A stretch of DNA of 64,000 nucleotides. Source: Hypomyces perniciosus. Taxonomy: Eukaryota > Ascomycota > Sordariomycetes > Hypocreales > Hypocreaceae. Location: positions 2,232,001 through 2,296,000 of the forward strand of contig SPDT01000001.1 in assembly GCA_008477525.1 (NCBI GenBank). Reading direction: 5' to 3'. This document shows positions 21,197-31,803 of the stretch, in pieces. The notes under the pieces are model-generated. The model was not told the origin of the DNA. It saw only the letters and a program-made list of their open reading frames with translations, and searched no databases. A program made the translations under genes and the position numbers. Every line of letters begins with the position of its first letter. The stretch's first letter is position 1.

Positions 21197-21972
21197 TTAT
21201 TCGGCCATCCACACAGCATCCGCATCATCAGATGCAGCATTTTGAAAGGGATGTGCGTCCAACCAGTTTTCCACAGTCTCCTTTTTGGCATTCTTTTCGT
21301 AGAACTCATCTAATGATCGATTCAAATCTAGAAGGTATTAGCAAAACTTCAGCGAGGTAGCTTGAAATACTCTAACCTTTAAGCAGCATACTCTGTGACG
21401 GCTGAAGAGAGAATCTGGAAATGTACTCGTTGATAAGAACAAGATGACTGGGAATAGGTGTTCCTATGTGCTCTGCGTCAGCTCCTTGGGCATTGACTGT
21501 TCAGGAATTTTGTTCACACCCTTAGGGATAGTGTAGATAAACGGCGCCTCAACTTGTTTGCCTTCATCCTCGTCATCGAGAATTTCGTCCAAGTATCTTC
21601 GCACAAGCTCCTGCATCATGAAGGTATTTGGAAGCATGAAGGCGCCGTTCGAAACTGCAAGCCAGTTCAGTCCTTATCAATTGGTGAAAGCCCACGAGTC
21701 TACCAACCCGATCTGGCGGTGACACCTGGGTAGACGAGGCCATTCTCATCCACAGTCACCCCTTCATCATATAAGTCGCCCAGTCGGCTGTCATTTTCCC
21801 TGTGCTCGAATAGGCTGGAGCGGCGTCGCGGACTATAGTAGTGCAGCGTTGCAGGGAACGAGGAGTAGATCGCCTTCACTGAGAATTGTCGTCGAAGCAA
21901 TGAGCTTGGCTGCTGGCGCCAGAGAATGTAGTTGGAAACACGGCCAATCACGGCGAAAGGGCGACAGTTCAT
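21197..21972 (-). CDS. Tse2-type ADP-ribosyltransferase-like protein
   Basis: Four exons: 21972-21708, 21654-21520, 21463-21377 and 21327-21197. Introns of 53, 56 and 49 nt are all GT-AG and join in phase to 205 residues with no internal stop. The family order seen in fungal proteins related to the bacterial type VI effector Tse2 is present: an N-terminal Arg-containing strand (GRVSNYILWR), VTVDENGLVYP near residues 76-86, SNGAFMLPNTFMMQEL near 91-106, then IYTIPKGTPIP...LVLINEY...FSLQP and a helical C-terminus. No signal peptide, so it is predicted to be cytosolic. Family members are treated as NAD-dependent toxins or immunity-related enzymes; activity of this one is inferred only. No adjacent immunity gene is evident. 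Confidence 0.7.
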
Positions 21973-22990
21973 CTCTTCTGTTGGTTTGGTGAATGGGAGA
22001 TTTGATCTAGTGCATAAAATTTCTCATCAACAGACGGACTCCGTGCTCAGACCAACAACAACAAACCTTAGCACCCTGGTAGTATTTGGTAGTAGTATAT
22101 ATTTGGGATTTGCGCTCAAAAACCGATGGCTGCCAGCAACATCAATCTTGTCACTGCATGACCAAATCATCATTCTCATCCAAAATGTCACCTCCGCAGG
22201 TAACTCTTTCGGGTAAACAACGGCCTTTAAGCCAGGTTGCGCGTCTTTAAGGTACTAATACTATATGTTTACTAGTAAGTAGTGCTACTTCGTACGTACT
22301 TGTAGCATATTTAACATCTCTACCCGATCCACAGCTATTAGGTCTGACAACTACTACGCTGCGGAACGGACTGACTGTCATCGGCCTAATATCCGGGGTA
22401 GCAGGGAGATTGTTAGCCATAAATCCCAGCACTACGAAGTAATGGCCACGCGCCCTTGCATACAAGATGATTACAAAGCTTACCCAAGTCGCTCCTATGT
22501 ACGGATAGGGAGGGTACAGACTCTGGAGCTAGTACTTATCCTCTAACATAGAAAAGGACAAGGGGCCGGATATCGGCCTTTTACAGAATCTAGGGAAATG
22601 AGCTGAACCAACAGCTCACATGGGGAAACGCGTGACAAAGGAAATTATAGAGAACATATGATGACCGGGCCCCCGAATCTCTTCTACTGTTCGAATATCA
22701 TACGATCACCAGAATTTTCGGATGCTTCCGTGTCACCCACCTGTCCAAACGCACCTGGCAAAGCCAGCCTATTATGTCATTGTAGTCCGCAGCCTGTTTT
22801 CACGGCCTCTAGGCGCCATATGCTCACCATCCATTAGATCACACGCTCTGGTAGCAAATGAGATCAACGAAATCAGAGGCCGAGGATAGAGGTATGAGTG
22901 AGATGGAGTGTGGTGAGAGGCAAGCAAGTCACCATAACGATAGAGGCCAAATTGATGTAAGAATGATTCCCCATACACTAAGAAAGTGTC
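21973..22990. other. Intergenic region, nothing recognised
   Basis: Upstream of the Tse2-like gene and downstream of the GABA transaminase gene. All frames are short and unsupported. A stretch at about 22,240-22,330 is rich in TA and GTACTT-like repeats. Confidence 0.45.
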
Positions 22991-24862
22991 TTACACAGAG
23001 CCAAGGGCTTTCTCCAATGCAGCAATTAAAAACGGGACAGCACTGCCGTTAGCCATGGGGCATTGGAAACAACTTGGACGAAGTAACTTACTATGTGATT
23101 CGCTAAAGATCAGCATAGGGCGCAGTCGCACAGTCTGAACACCACATGTGCCAATATTAACCCCAAGACGCTTCATTGACTTGACAAGACTGGCCGCATC
23201 CTGTGTGTCAAATGCAAGAAAGGTTCTTCAATGCTTGTTAGCATTACTTGATTTCAATCAAAATTCTCTGTTGGAACTAACCCTTGCCCCTTCCCGCGAA
23301 GGTTCATGATGAGTCGCGGATACTTCGACTGGAGCCGCTGGAGCTCGGCGTAGAGTGCATTACCAACATGAGCCTGTAATTATTCAGCTGTGTTGTAATC
23401 CAAAACAGATAGAGTATGTTTCCTTACACATTGATCGACCAGGTTACCTGCGAGAATCTCTTGGACGACAGCTTTTGAAAACAAAGTTCGGGCTGGATCA
23501 CCTAACCAACTGCATTCTTGTTAGTGTCGAAAGGAAAATTAATTTGGGGAGAACCAACGTGTTGAATTGACGGTAGGCCTTGTCTGGAATCAACATGGGA
23601 TTGCCGAAAAAGTAACCAGCAGTTTGCGCTTTCTTTGAGAAAGTGACAATATCGGGTGGCGAGGTCAGTTGCCAGTGTTCATGACCCCAGAATTTGCCAG
23701 TCGCGCCGAATCCTGCGATTATGGATTAGCAAAATCGCGAATCTATAGCTAGACGTAAATGATGGCAGCATGTGCTTTAATTATGTTGACAATCAAGACT
23801 TACCTGTCTGGACTTCGTCGACTATCATGACAATTCCGTGTTTGGACGTTATGTCCCTAAGTCCTTGGAAGAAAGAAGGTGAGGCATGGTTGTCGCCTCC
23901 CTCGCTTTGAATAGGTTCCACGATCAAACCAGCAACGGGAAACGGCCTGCGAAGGTGTGAGAATAAATAGCTTCATCTTGATTGACGAAACAACCGACCA
24001 TGAAGTGATGAGGGCTTCGACGCGCTCGAGGCATCTTTTTTCCTCCGCTGCATTTTCTGCGATATTTGCATCTAGTGGATATTGCAGCGCTGGGAATGGT
24101 GCTTGTGGCCAGTTGAATGAGGGTATGTCCAATTTGTGAACTGCCTTCGACCGCGTAGTTGACAAGCTGCCGAAACCACGTCCGTGGAAGGAATTTGCAA
24201 AGCTCAGAATGGCAAGGTCAGGGGAACCTGGCTTTTCGTTATTGATGCAAGAACTTATTTCGGCGTCCGTCCAGTCAACGCCCTCGCCTCGCTCTTTGCG
24301 TCGATACAACATGAAAGCTGCCTTGAAAGCAAGCTCGTTCGCTTCCGAGCCCGATTGCGCTGTAAAGATCTTATCCAGTCCGGGCGGTGCGACCTTGAGA
24401 AGACCATCTTTCAATGAGTCATGCCAATGGCTTGAGGGAAAATTGCCGATCGCTGGACGATTGACCAAGGCAGAGATCATTTCCGGAGACTGCGCTGCCG
24501 TGATAAGTGCTGGATGATTATAACCGATGGGAATGGACGCAATTTGAGAGTAGCTAATTGAAAATGGGGTTAGTAATTGAGATTGGGATGGCGACGGAGT
24601 TTGGAGAGACATGCACATCAAGATATCGGTTGCCATCGACGTCGACAATGCTTCATGCCAGTTAATTTAACCCTTTGAATGGAGACAGTGGCCATAGAGT
24701 GTATATGGTGGGAAGGACTTACTAGTTTCCGGCACTCTTCTCGTAGTCAACCACGAAATAGAACGCCCGGGTATCAAAAAAAGGATCCAGCTTGTCAGCT
24801 GCAGCCCTGGATAGAGGCCCCGGAACCTCGGTGGTCACCGTAACGTCAAGAACGGACGACAT
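22991..24862 (-). CDS. 4-aminobutyrate (GABA) aminotransferase
   Basis: Class III PLP-dependent transaminase converting GABA and 2-oxoglutarate to succinic semialdehyde and glutamate. Eight exons give 478 residues: 24862-24723, 24650-24615, 24553-23999, 23946-23804, 23712-23559, 23509-23428, 23373-23282 and 23225-22991. Signature pieces in order are [25 protein letters not shown] (PLP phosphate), [36 protein letters not shown] (Asp287) and [16 protein letters not shown] with the Schiff-base Lys near 319. Length fits yeast Uga1-like enzymes; no long presequence is visible. Intron 2 (24554-24614) has a GC rather than GT donor. A further GTAAGT...CAG pair at 23056-23104 in the last exon would break the frame if spliced, so I leave it as coding. 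It is divergent from the SSADH gene. Confidence 0.92.
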
Positions 24863-25311
24863 TGCTGTATTACAGGCGGAAGCGATGTGACGGATATCAG
24901 TTTTGCCTTGCCGTTTGGTTCTCTAATTTATGGGGTGTCCGCTAAATGGCATCTCGCATCATTCTTATAGGCGGAGGCTTCTATGTGTGCTAGTTGGAGA
25001 ATCCCAATCGGCCCGGCACCGGCACCGGCACCCATAGCCGGTCCCACTTTCGGTCCCACTTACCCACCGACCCGGAACGCCGGGATGGAATACGCATAAC
25101 GATATCGGGGGTTCTTCCTAAGGCCGTTGGGTCGAATAGTATGTGGCTCTGTGGCTATATGAAGCCGCCAAGAGGAACTATGGAATGCTTGCTCGTGGGT
25201 GCAGCACTATCGGCACATCAAACAAGCTTGACTTATTCCAACAACACAGCTCATTCCTATCAGAGCATTCTAGACGTATACGATTCAACCTACTTCTTTG
25301 TATATAAAAAA
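24863..25311. promoter_or_regulatory. Shared divergent promoter region of the GABA-shunt genes
   Basis: 449 bp separate the two start codons, so both genes are probably read from this region. It contains three direct GGCACC units at about 25015-25032 and two CGGTCCCACTT units at about 25039-25061 whose CCG/CGG triplets could bind Zn2Cys6 regulators. A TATATAAA-like run lies only a few bases before the SSADH ATG, so if used for transcription the true start of that gene would be downstream. Confidence 0.5.
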
Positions 25312-26960
25312 ATGTCTAACCTGTCCGACTCATTGCTACACGACGTATCTCTCCTCAAGACAAAATGCTACCTCAACGGGGATTGGGTCGACGCCAAGTC
25401 GGGGCACCGGTTCTCTGTCGACAGTAAGTTTCGACGTCCCATGTCGTATTTCAGCAATCCGATTTTGCCACACGCTGTGCAGACATCCAAGTCACAGTCC
25501 TGACACTTCTCAGATCCATCTACTCTGGAAGAGGTTGCGAAATGTCCCGAGTTCGACGCAGCAGACACCGAGGCTGCTATCGTCGCTGCTCACAACGCTT
25601 TTGGAACGTTCCGCAGCATGCATCCCCGGAACAGATCTCGTCTTCTTAGCCGTTGGCATGACCTGATGATTGAGAATCTGGAGGATCTGGCAAAAATCAT
25701 CACTCTTGAAAACGGCAAGCCATTGATGGACTCCAAGACGGAAGTCAACTACGCTGCTAGCTTCTTTGAGTGGTTCTCTGAGGAAGCGCCTAGGATTTAT
25801 GGTGATACCATACAAGCGAGCAACCCGAATTGTCGCGTCATCACAGTCAAAGAACCGATTGGCGTGTGCGGTCTCATTGCGCCATGGAATTTCCCTGCCG
25901 CCATGATTACCCGCAAAGTTGGGCCGGCTTTGGCAGCGGGCTGTACGGTTGTGGTGAAAGCACCGGCTGAGGCTCCATTGACTGCACTTGCTTTGGCAGA
26001 GCTGGCTCACCGAGCAGGAATTCCCAAGGGCGTTGTCAACGTTATCACTGCGTTGGAAAACACAGCAGTGGTTGGCAAGGTTCTCACGACACACCCCATC
26101 GTTAAAAAGGTGTCATTCATAGGCTCGATCGTGGTTGGGAAGTTTCTCATGAGTCAATGCTCATCGACTCTTAAGAAGCTCTCGTTCGAATTGGGCGGCA
26201 ATGCACCCTTCATTGTTTTTGATGACGCTGACCTCGATGTTGCGCTACGAGGCTTGATTGCTTCTAAATTCAGAATTTCCGGTCAGACATGTGTTTGCGC
26301 GAATCGTATTCTAGTGCAGCGCGGGATCTACGATGAGTTTGTACGACTCTTGCTTCACGCCGTCAAGACGTTTGAAGTTGGAGATGGTTTTGGCAATAAG
26401 ACAACCCATGGCCCCTTGATCCATGGAAGGGCTGTGCAAAAGGTTGAGGAACATGTTCAAGATGCAGTATCGAAGGGAGCTCGCTTGTTACACGGCGGAC
26501 AGCGTCTCCCAGTGGGACCAAACTTCTTCGACGTAACAGTCCTGGCAGATATGAAGCCGAACATGCGCATCTGCCATGAAGAGACATTTGGGCCCGTAGC
26601 GGCCATCTTTCCATTCGATACCGAAAAAGAGGCCATTATATTGGCTAATGACTGCGAGGTTGGTCTGGCCGGCTATTTCTTTAGCAAAGACTCGAGCCGC
26701 TGCTGGCGCGTGGCTGAGGCATTACAGGTCGGTATGGTCGGTGTTAATATCGGTAAGTTTCACACGATTGAGACTGATAAAAGCCCTTTCCTGTTTAGTT
26801 CCAACGGCCATCAGCATATCTAACTTATTTATGCTTAGGAGCGATCAGTGACCCGGCTGTACCGTTTGGTGGCATCAAGGAAAGTGGATTTGGGAGGGAG
26901 GGAAGCAAATATGGCATCGACGAATATGTCACCACCAAAATGGTCATGACAGGGATTTAA
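25312..26960 (+). CDS. Succinate-semialdehyde dehydrogenase (NAD(P)+)
   Basis: Three exons, 25312-25423, 25514-26752 and 26839-26960, with introns of 90 and 86 nt (both GTAAGT donors), give 490 residues, the usual length. Aldehyde dehydrogenase landmarks are IAPWNFP (Asn163), [10 protein letters not shown] (Lys186), [18 protein letters not shown] with general base Glu263, and GQTCVCANR with catalytic Cys297 and the second Cys two residues on that acts as a redox switch in SSADH enzymes. HEETFGPV and [20 protein letters not shown] complete the C-terminus. It oxidises the product of the neighbouring transaminase to succinate, the last GABA-shunt step. Slightly unusual residues, such as KAPAEAP for the common KPAE, suggest a divergent paralogue rather than the housekeeping copy. 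Confidence 0.93.
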
Positions 26961-28789
26961 ATATCATCAATAACGAAAAAGGACGATCTCATGTTACATT
27001 TCCATTTATTGCACTTCAATAAAATTCTATACATCATCTTGCACGCCCCGGTTGGGATTGTCGTGGCATGGCCTGCTCTAAACCGCCAACGGGTGAATTT
27101 GCGCAGGGTTCAGCTGGGTCTGGAAGACTTGGTGGACCAGAACGACCTTATTGCTGCTGCTCAGATAATCTTAGAGGTCTATGTTAAGCTTTAGGTTGCC
27201 TATATGCAGACCTAGTCGGTCATCCGTCTTCATTAGATACCGAGAGAGTTGGATAGTACCATGCAAGTACTTGGCGTCCAAGGCTAACTGACCTGGCTTC
27301 ATCTTCCAGTCCCTCTCTAATCACTCGAGACTGAGGTTGCTAACTACAACCACGAGAACCAATATGAGCGCTAGCCGACCTTGTTAGTGTCAATGTGAAT
27401 GACGTTGACACCTTAGCACTAGCCCTAGTCTCCGTCGACTACATAGCACAGAATATAGAGAGCACTCGCACTTACAATGTCAATCTAAAGTCACCCGAGC
27501 CAGTGAGTGGGTTACTCTCTGTGGTGAGAAGTAAGGCGCCCAGAGCTGAATTTGGAACCATTCCGGCCTCAACAAGTACAGCCGAACGGAAGAGAAGTGG
27601 TACAAAGAGCTGAAGTACATCCACGGCTTCAGCCCGTACGCCGCTGCGATTCCGTATTCCCACAATGCAATTCCGCTGATACGACAAAATCAGCCAGGAA
27701 TACAAAACTGGCCCTGAACTCCGGCCAGCAGTTTGTTATGCAAAAGCTGCCTCTAGCAGAAGACGCTGCGTATGAAACACACGACAACGAGCCGACTCAT
27801 AGTACCATCCCAACACTCAAGTCTATCCTCTCGGTAAGACTGATAGATGGATCGACGATTGCGGCCCATTCCGCATGCGGAAAATGCGTGTAATAGCTCC
27901 AGGGCATGGCTAGCACGAGGAAGTCTAGGTACAATATCTCGCATTGTGGCACACATTCGTTGAGTCCGTTTCTGCTCCCAGGGGGGTGAGGAGGACCATG
28001 GCGAAGCAGCGCAACGATGGGTATCATTACCGCCCACCTTGCTTTCCGCAGCCATGCTTTATACATTTTTGAAGATGATCAAGTCGGGAATTTCACTTCA
28101 TTCCTTTGCCGCCTCAAACTGAGGTTTGTCATGCCGGTTCATCTCTGTCGTCATATTGGTAGGTTCTCTGCGGTGCACGTTACCAAATTACTATTGGTGG
28201 GCTCATGCCGCTTCACCATCTACCCAACTTCGTTTCTACAGGCAACTATCATGCGGTATAGGTTCTTTGGGCCCTTAGTCGCGGCCCGATATCGTTAGGT
28301 GGGGTGAACTTGCTCCGCGCGGACTTCGAACGAGCGAAGTATGACCGATTGAATATTGCTCGTTCAAACGAGATAAACTAGACTTCTCAGCGAGCTGTGG
28401 ATCGCTCGTGGCTTTTGCAGGCCTATAGTGAAACTATGAGAGCGATCTAGCTTACGTGTTATCTTACTAGGAGTTTTGGGACTAGAAGGGGAAGAGAACA
28501 TTCGCAAAGATCTTTATATGCGATTGGTCCGCCATTCCGACTATTATGCCGGATCGGGCGCTTGTGACGTAACCTGGCCTGCTCCACGATCCTATTACCG
28601 TGGTCGTAACACTCTCGTATGACTAAAGATTAAGAGTTTCGAGTTTTCCTAGCACATCAAGTACAATTGGTATTATGTGATATCGCATTAGCACGATGAT
28701 TAAAACCACTAGTACTATGGGAAAGGGTGTGAGGGGTCTAGTCCCTGTTCGCTACGTTTCGCTGGATAAAGGAAAGTTTATGTGTATTC
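26961..28789. other. Long gene-poor stretch
   Basis: Normal base composition but no gene I can support. Overlapping frames at 27395-27893 include pieces such as KWYKELKYIHGFSPYAAAIP in one phase and LPLAEDAAYETHDNE followed by a GTAAGA-like donor in another. This could be an eroded multi-exon gene but has no recognisable family. The frame at 28017-28298 has no support. Confidence 0.35.
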
Positions 28790-29158
28790 TCAGCCTATGT
28801 TTTGTAGGGGGGTCCCGTACGAGTTCACCTCCTCCACCAGCTTCTGGAAAGCCTTACTTCCCTTGGGTCCTAGTAGGTGTGTGACGGGTCTCTCGCCTCT
28901 GGGCGTTTCGGGGAGGAAGCTCCTCACCATGCGGCATTCGGCAAAGTGGCCCGGTTCCCTGGGGGAGCCGCACCTGCAGTGGGACGTTGTATCGTGGCCA
29001 AACCGGTCGTGGTAGCTTTGGAAGTCCCCATGACCAGACCTCTCTGCCAACAGCCTGTGTAGAATGGGTCGGGGGAGTTTTAGTTCAGGGGGATTTGCAG
29101 GTACTCCTAGGTCCCATGGTTGGTAGCTTTCTGGGGCGTTCGCCTCCTGATCGCCCAT
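28790..29158 (-). pseudogene. 3' remnant of a Tad1-like LINE retrotransposon
   Basis: Minus-strand frame with LKLPRPILHRLLAERSGHGD, YHDRFGHD, CRCGSPREPGHFAEC and LVEEVNSYGTPL, the Cys/His tail of a fungal LINE polymerase. It matches the 11.3-kb copy closely, and this copy is unbroken through the shared part. The sequence beyond 29158 on the minus strand does not continue with RNase H, so the copy is 5'-truncated, the typical outcome of target-primed reverse transcription. The two copies lie in opposite orientation about 17 kb apart. Confidence 0.8.
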
Positions 29159-30178
29159 TATCTTGCAGATCTAGATTGCGGCTGATGAAGTGACGCCAGA
29201 TAAATTTAGGGAGGTATTTACATAGTAAGGGGCGGTTATCAACCTTTAGCCTAAATACTAAGCGCCATTCATAACATTCTATATGAGTTCTAGCGCAAAG
29301 GTGCATACCTAGTGTTCTTGTTACTATCCTCAAGTCCACTTGGAAGAACACTACCAAATCTACCCCGTAGGGGAGATCTCCGGTTCGCTTACAAGAAGTC
29401 TAGGAGCAAAGAGTAAGCGGCAACCTTCCGCCCTCCCAGTACAAACGGAAAAGCACAATTAGGGTAATAGAGAACACTAGAGAAAGTGGCTTTTGATATC
29501 ACTATGGTAAGGTCATGTTTTCGAGGGGCCTGGAGAAGCAACCGCATTAGTGATGCGATAGGGACTGTCATATGAATAACATAGATAGTCGATTGAGCCA
29601 TTAGCTGACGATAACAGACGCTGGCTACGTAAGGCTCATAGAGATCGACATTACAGTGACCATAATAGGCAGCTAAGAGATAAAGCTATTGAAGACTATT
29701 ACAGAGTAGTTTAAGATCGAATTAAAGCGGAAAGAAGTCAAGGTTTAGCAAGGTTGCGAGTATAAGGCCATATAGAGAAGTAATTGGCGAAAGGAGGTAA
29801 GGGACAAGGGAAATAGGTAAGTGAAACATAGCTACGAAGACCGTGACCTACCTGATCCAACTATACGAGAACTTCTAACCTCAGACCCGCGCTACACGAT
29901 ATTATTACTCAAATTGCTTAATGGAAACCTCTTATTTTAGGCGGAGGCACTTTAACTGGCTTACCAGGGGCATACTGCTGTTATGTATTTAAAGGCGACC
30001 AAACAAACCTCTTCTCATAGATGGAATCACAAACATTACATCGGCTTGAACCATAGACAGCTTCTACGTTCTCTAGCTATCTACCTAATTGCTTTTGCAT
30101 GACACTCTTCTTTCACTCGAACAATCGTCTCAAACTTCTTTTGATATCAATTCCACGCCCTTGGAACCAATCAGCAAT
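29159..30178. other. Intergenic region, nothing recognised
   Basis: No frame with family resemblance. A purine-rich stretch (about 29,640-29,830) precedes the promoter region of the Cys-rich peptide gene. Confidence 0.45.
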
Positions 30179-30502
30179 ATGCACTTCCAAACCACTTCCC
30201 TGGCTACCCTCTTTGCGGCTCTCCTGGCTCCCGTTTTGGCGAGCACTCTCGCCATGACTCCTGAGGCCGACAGCTCAGCGCTCGCAAAGCGCACGTGCGA
30301 CTGCGCATGCTTTGTTCAATGCGGCCCAAACTGTGCAAATGGCTGGGGCATGAATCCCATCGGTCAAGCATTTTGCATTTCCGCCTGCGCTGACTCATGC
30401 AACTGCGGTCAGAATACCGCTTGCTGTGACGACGGGTATTCCTGCGAAGGTTACAACTGCTGTGCCCAACACAATCCGCAGGGGCCAGACCCAGGTCACT
30501 GA
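30179..30502 (+). CDS. Small secreted cysteine-rich protein with Kex2 site
   Basis: 107 residues from ATG 30179 (an upstream in-frame start only adds a Ser/Thr-rich leader that would bury the signal peptide). Residues 1-22 form a signal peptide (TTSLATLFAALLAPVLAS), followed by a short propeptide ending in Lys37-Arg38, a Kex2 cleavage site. The mature peptide of 69 residues holds 14 cysteines, including two CC pairs and CDCAC and CNC clusters, so up to seven disulfides are possible. The end is Pro/His-rich. It resembles effector-like or antimicrobial-type secreted peptides in layout, but I recognise no named family. The HAD gene converges on it from the right. Confidence 0.75.
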   Translation: MHFQTTSLATLFAALLAPVLASTLAMTPEADSSALAKRTCDCACFVQCGPNCANGWGMNPIGQAFCISACADSCNCGQNTACCDDGYSCEGYNCCAQHNPQGPDPGH

Positions 30503-30739
30503 TATTAGTCGGACAATGGACTGTAAAGGACTCAGTACGGAACTATATGTGCAGAATGGGCGAGCTTGTTGGAGGGAAAGTTGGGGCAAAGGAGCTTCAT
30601 GTCGTCGCTAAATCTTGTTACGAAGAGATCAAGTGATTGATAGCAACACAAATAAACAAGCTCATTAAGAACAAAGGACCAATTTTGCATCGTGATCATG
30701 GCCATATAATGGTCACTGAAAGTCTACATTCCCAGTATA

Positions 30740-31462
30740 TCAGGCAGTCTTGGACTCATGCTCCACTGCGTCAGCCATCTCCCCCAAACTGTCAAATTTC
30801 CAGTCGTAGACCTCTTCTGACCGGTTCCCCATCACAGCCCCAGGCCTGACAATCCAGCTTGATTTGATTCCCAGATTCCTGGCTGGACGATGATCATGAA
30901 ACTGGCTCTGTGCAGTTTGAATTACCTGGTTCTTTTCAACTCCAAACCGTTTATTGACCTCGCTCAACATGTATTCGAAGTTCGTTGGGTTGGGTTTATA
31001 GCTTCCGACATCTTGAGCGGTAACGATAAGGTCGAAAGGAAAGCCCCCAAGTGGCCCAGAGTTAGTCTTTGCGAAAGACTCACGGTCCACGTTAGAGAGA
31101 ATGACGAGTTTATAGTACTTGGACAACTTGCGGAGGGCATCAATAGAGTCCGGGAATGCCGGCCAGTTTCCCACAGAGACACCAAAAGCCTCGCTCTCTG
31201 CCGCGCTTGGTGCCTGAAGATTCAACTTGAATGCAATTTGGTGGTGGATAGCAGCTAGAAGTTTGTTGTATGCAAGGTTGGGTGTCTTTTCCTGTTGTGT
31301 TGCTTCGCATTCGTGATAGACGCTAAGCAGATGCTCGCGGGAGAAGTTTGCATTGTTGGCATCGAGAAGAGGCTGCAGCGCGGTCAAAACTCCAGACTCC
31401 CAGTCCACTATGGTTCCGTAGCAGTCAAAACTGAGAACGCGGTAGTCTGTGAGCTTGGTCAT
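30740..31462 (-). CDS. Haloacid dehalogenase type II (L-2-haloacid dehalogenase-like)
   Basis: Intronless, 240 residues from ATG 31462. An upstream in-frame ATG at 31516 would add 18 unlikely residues. The HAD landmarks are present: nucleophile Asp13 in SFDCYGTIVDWE, motif II Ser123-Asn124 in LVILSNVDR, motif III Lys156 in GSYKPNP, and the acidic/His region near 188-191 followed by NLGIKSSWIVRPG. The short cap domain and the length fit (S)-2-haloacid dehalogenases, which swap a halogen on short 2-haloacids for hydroxyl. Many fungal members have unknown natural substrates, so only the hydrolase class is secure. No signal peptide: cytosolic. Confidence 0.9.
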   Translation of the reverse strand: MTKLTDYRVLSFDCYGTIVDWESGVLTALQPLLDANNANFSREHLLSVYHECEATQQEKTPNLAYNKLLAAIHHQIAFKLNLQAPSAAESEAFGVSVGNWPAFPDSIDALRKLSKYYKLVILSNVDRESFAKTNSGPLGGFPFDLIVTAQDVGSYKPNPTNFEYMLSEVNKRFGVEKNQVIQTAQSQFHDHRPARNLGIKSSWIVRPGAVMGNRSEEVYDWKFDSLGEMADAVEHESKTA

Positions 31463-31681
31463 TTTGATGTGTTTGAATGATCTGTTGAGTGTACATTGAC
31501 TGCTCCATAGTAGCAAAGGAGTTCTCTCCTAAGGGCGTACATTCACCGGTTCTTAAAGCGCTCTCTGAGTCTGGTTTGAAAATTTTCCGGAAACCTATCG
31601 AAAGTTCGATGCCCTACCATCAGCCATTCCCACAATCAAGCACCGGTGAGGACCGGTATTGTCTTCTTTGATGTCCCGGAA

Positions 31682-31803
31682 CCTCGCAAAGCGGACGAAA
31701 AGAGTCGGATCGGGATTATGACCGGACCGGGATTACGACCGGCCCGGTTTGCCTCGCAAAGCGGACGAAAAGAGTCGGACCGGGATTACGACCGGCCCGG
31801 TTT
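31682..31803. repeat. Short GC-rich tandem repeat
   Basis: A unit of about 53-69 bp beginning CCTCGCAAAGCGGACGAAAA occurs twice in direct order and starts a third time at 31804. The first unit contains an internal duplication of CGGGATTA(T/C)GACCGG. It lies in the upstream region of the dehalogenase gene. Confidence 0.7.

Noticed and set aside
25510..26094. Minus-strand frame of 194 codons opposite the SSADH gene
   Set aside because: Antisense shadow; the plus-strand gene has all catalytic motifs.
27395..27893. Protein-coding gene in the 27-28 kb gap
   Set aside because: Only short overlapping frames without a consistent splice model or family resemblance.
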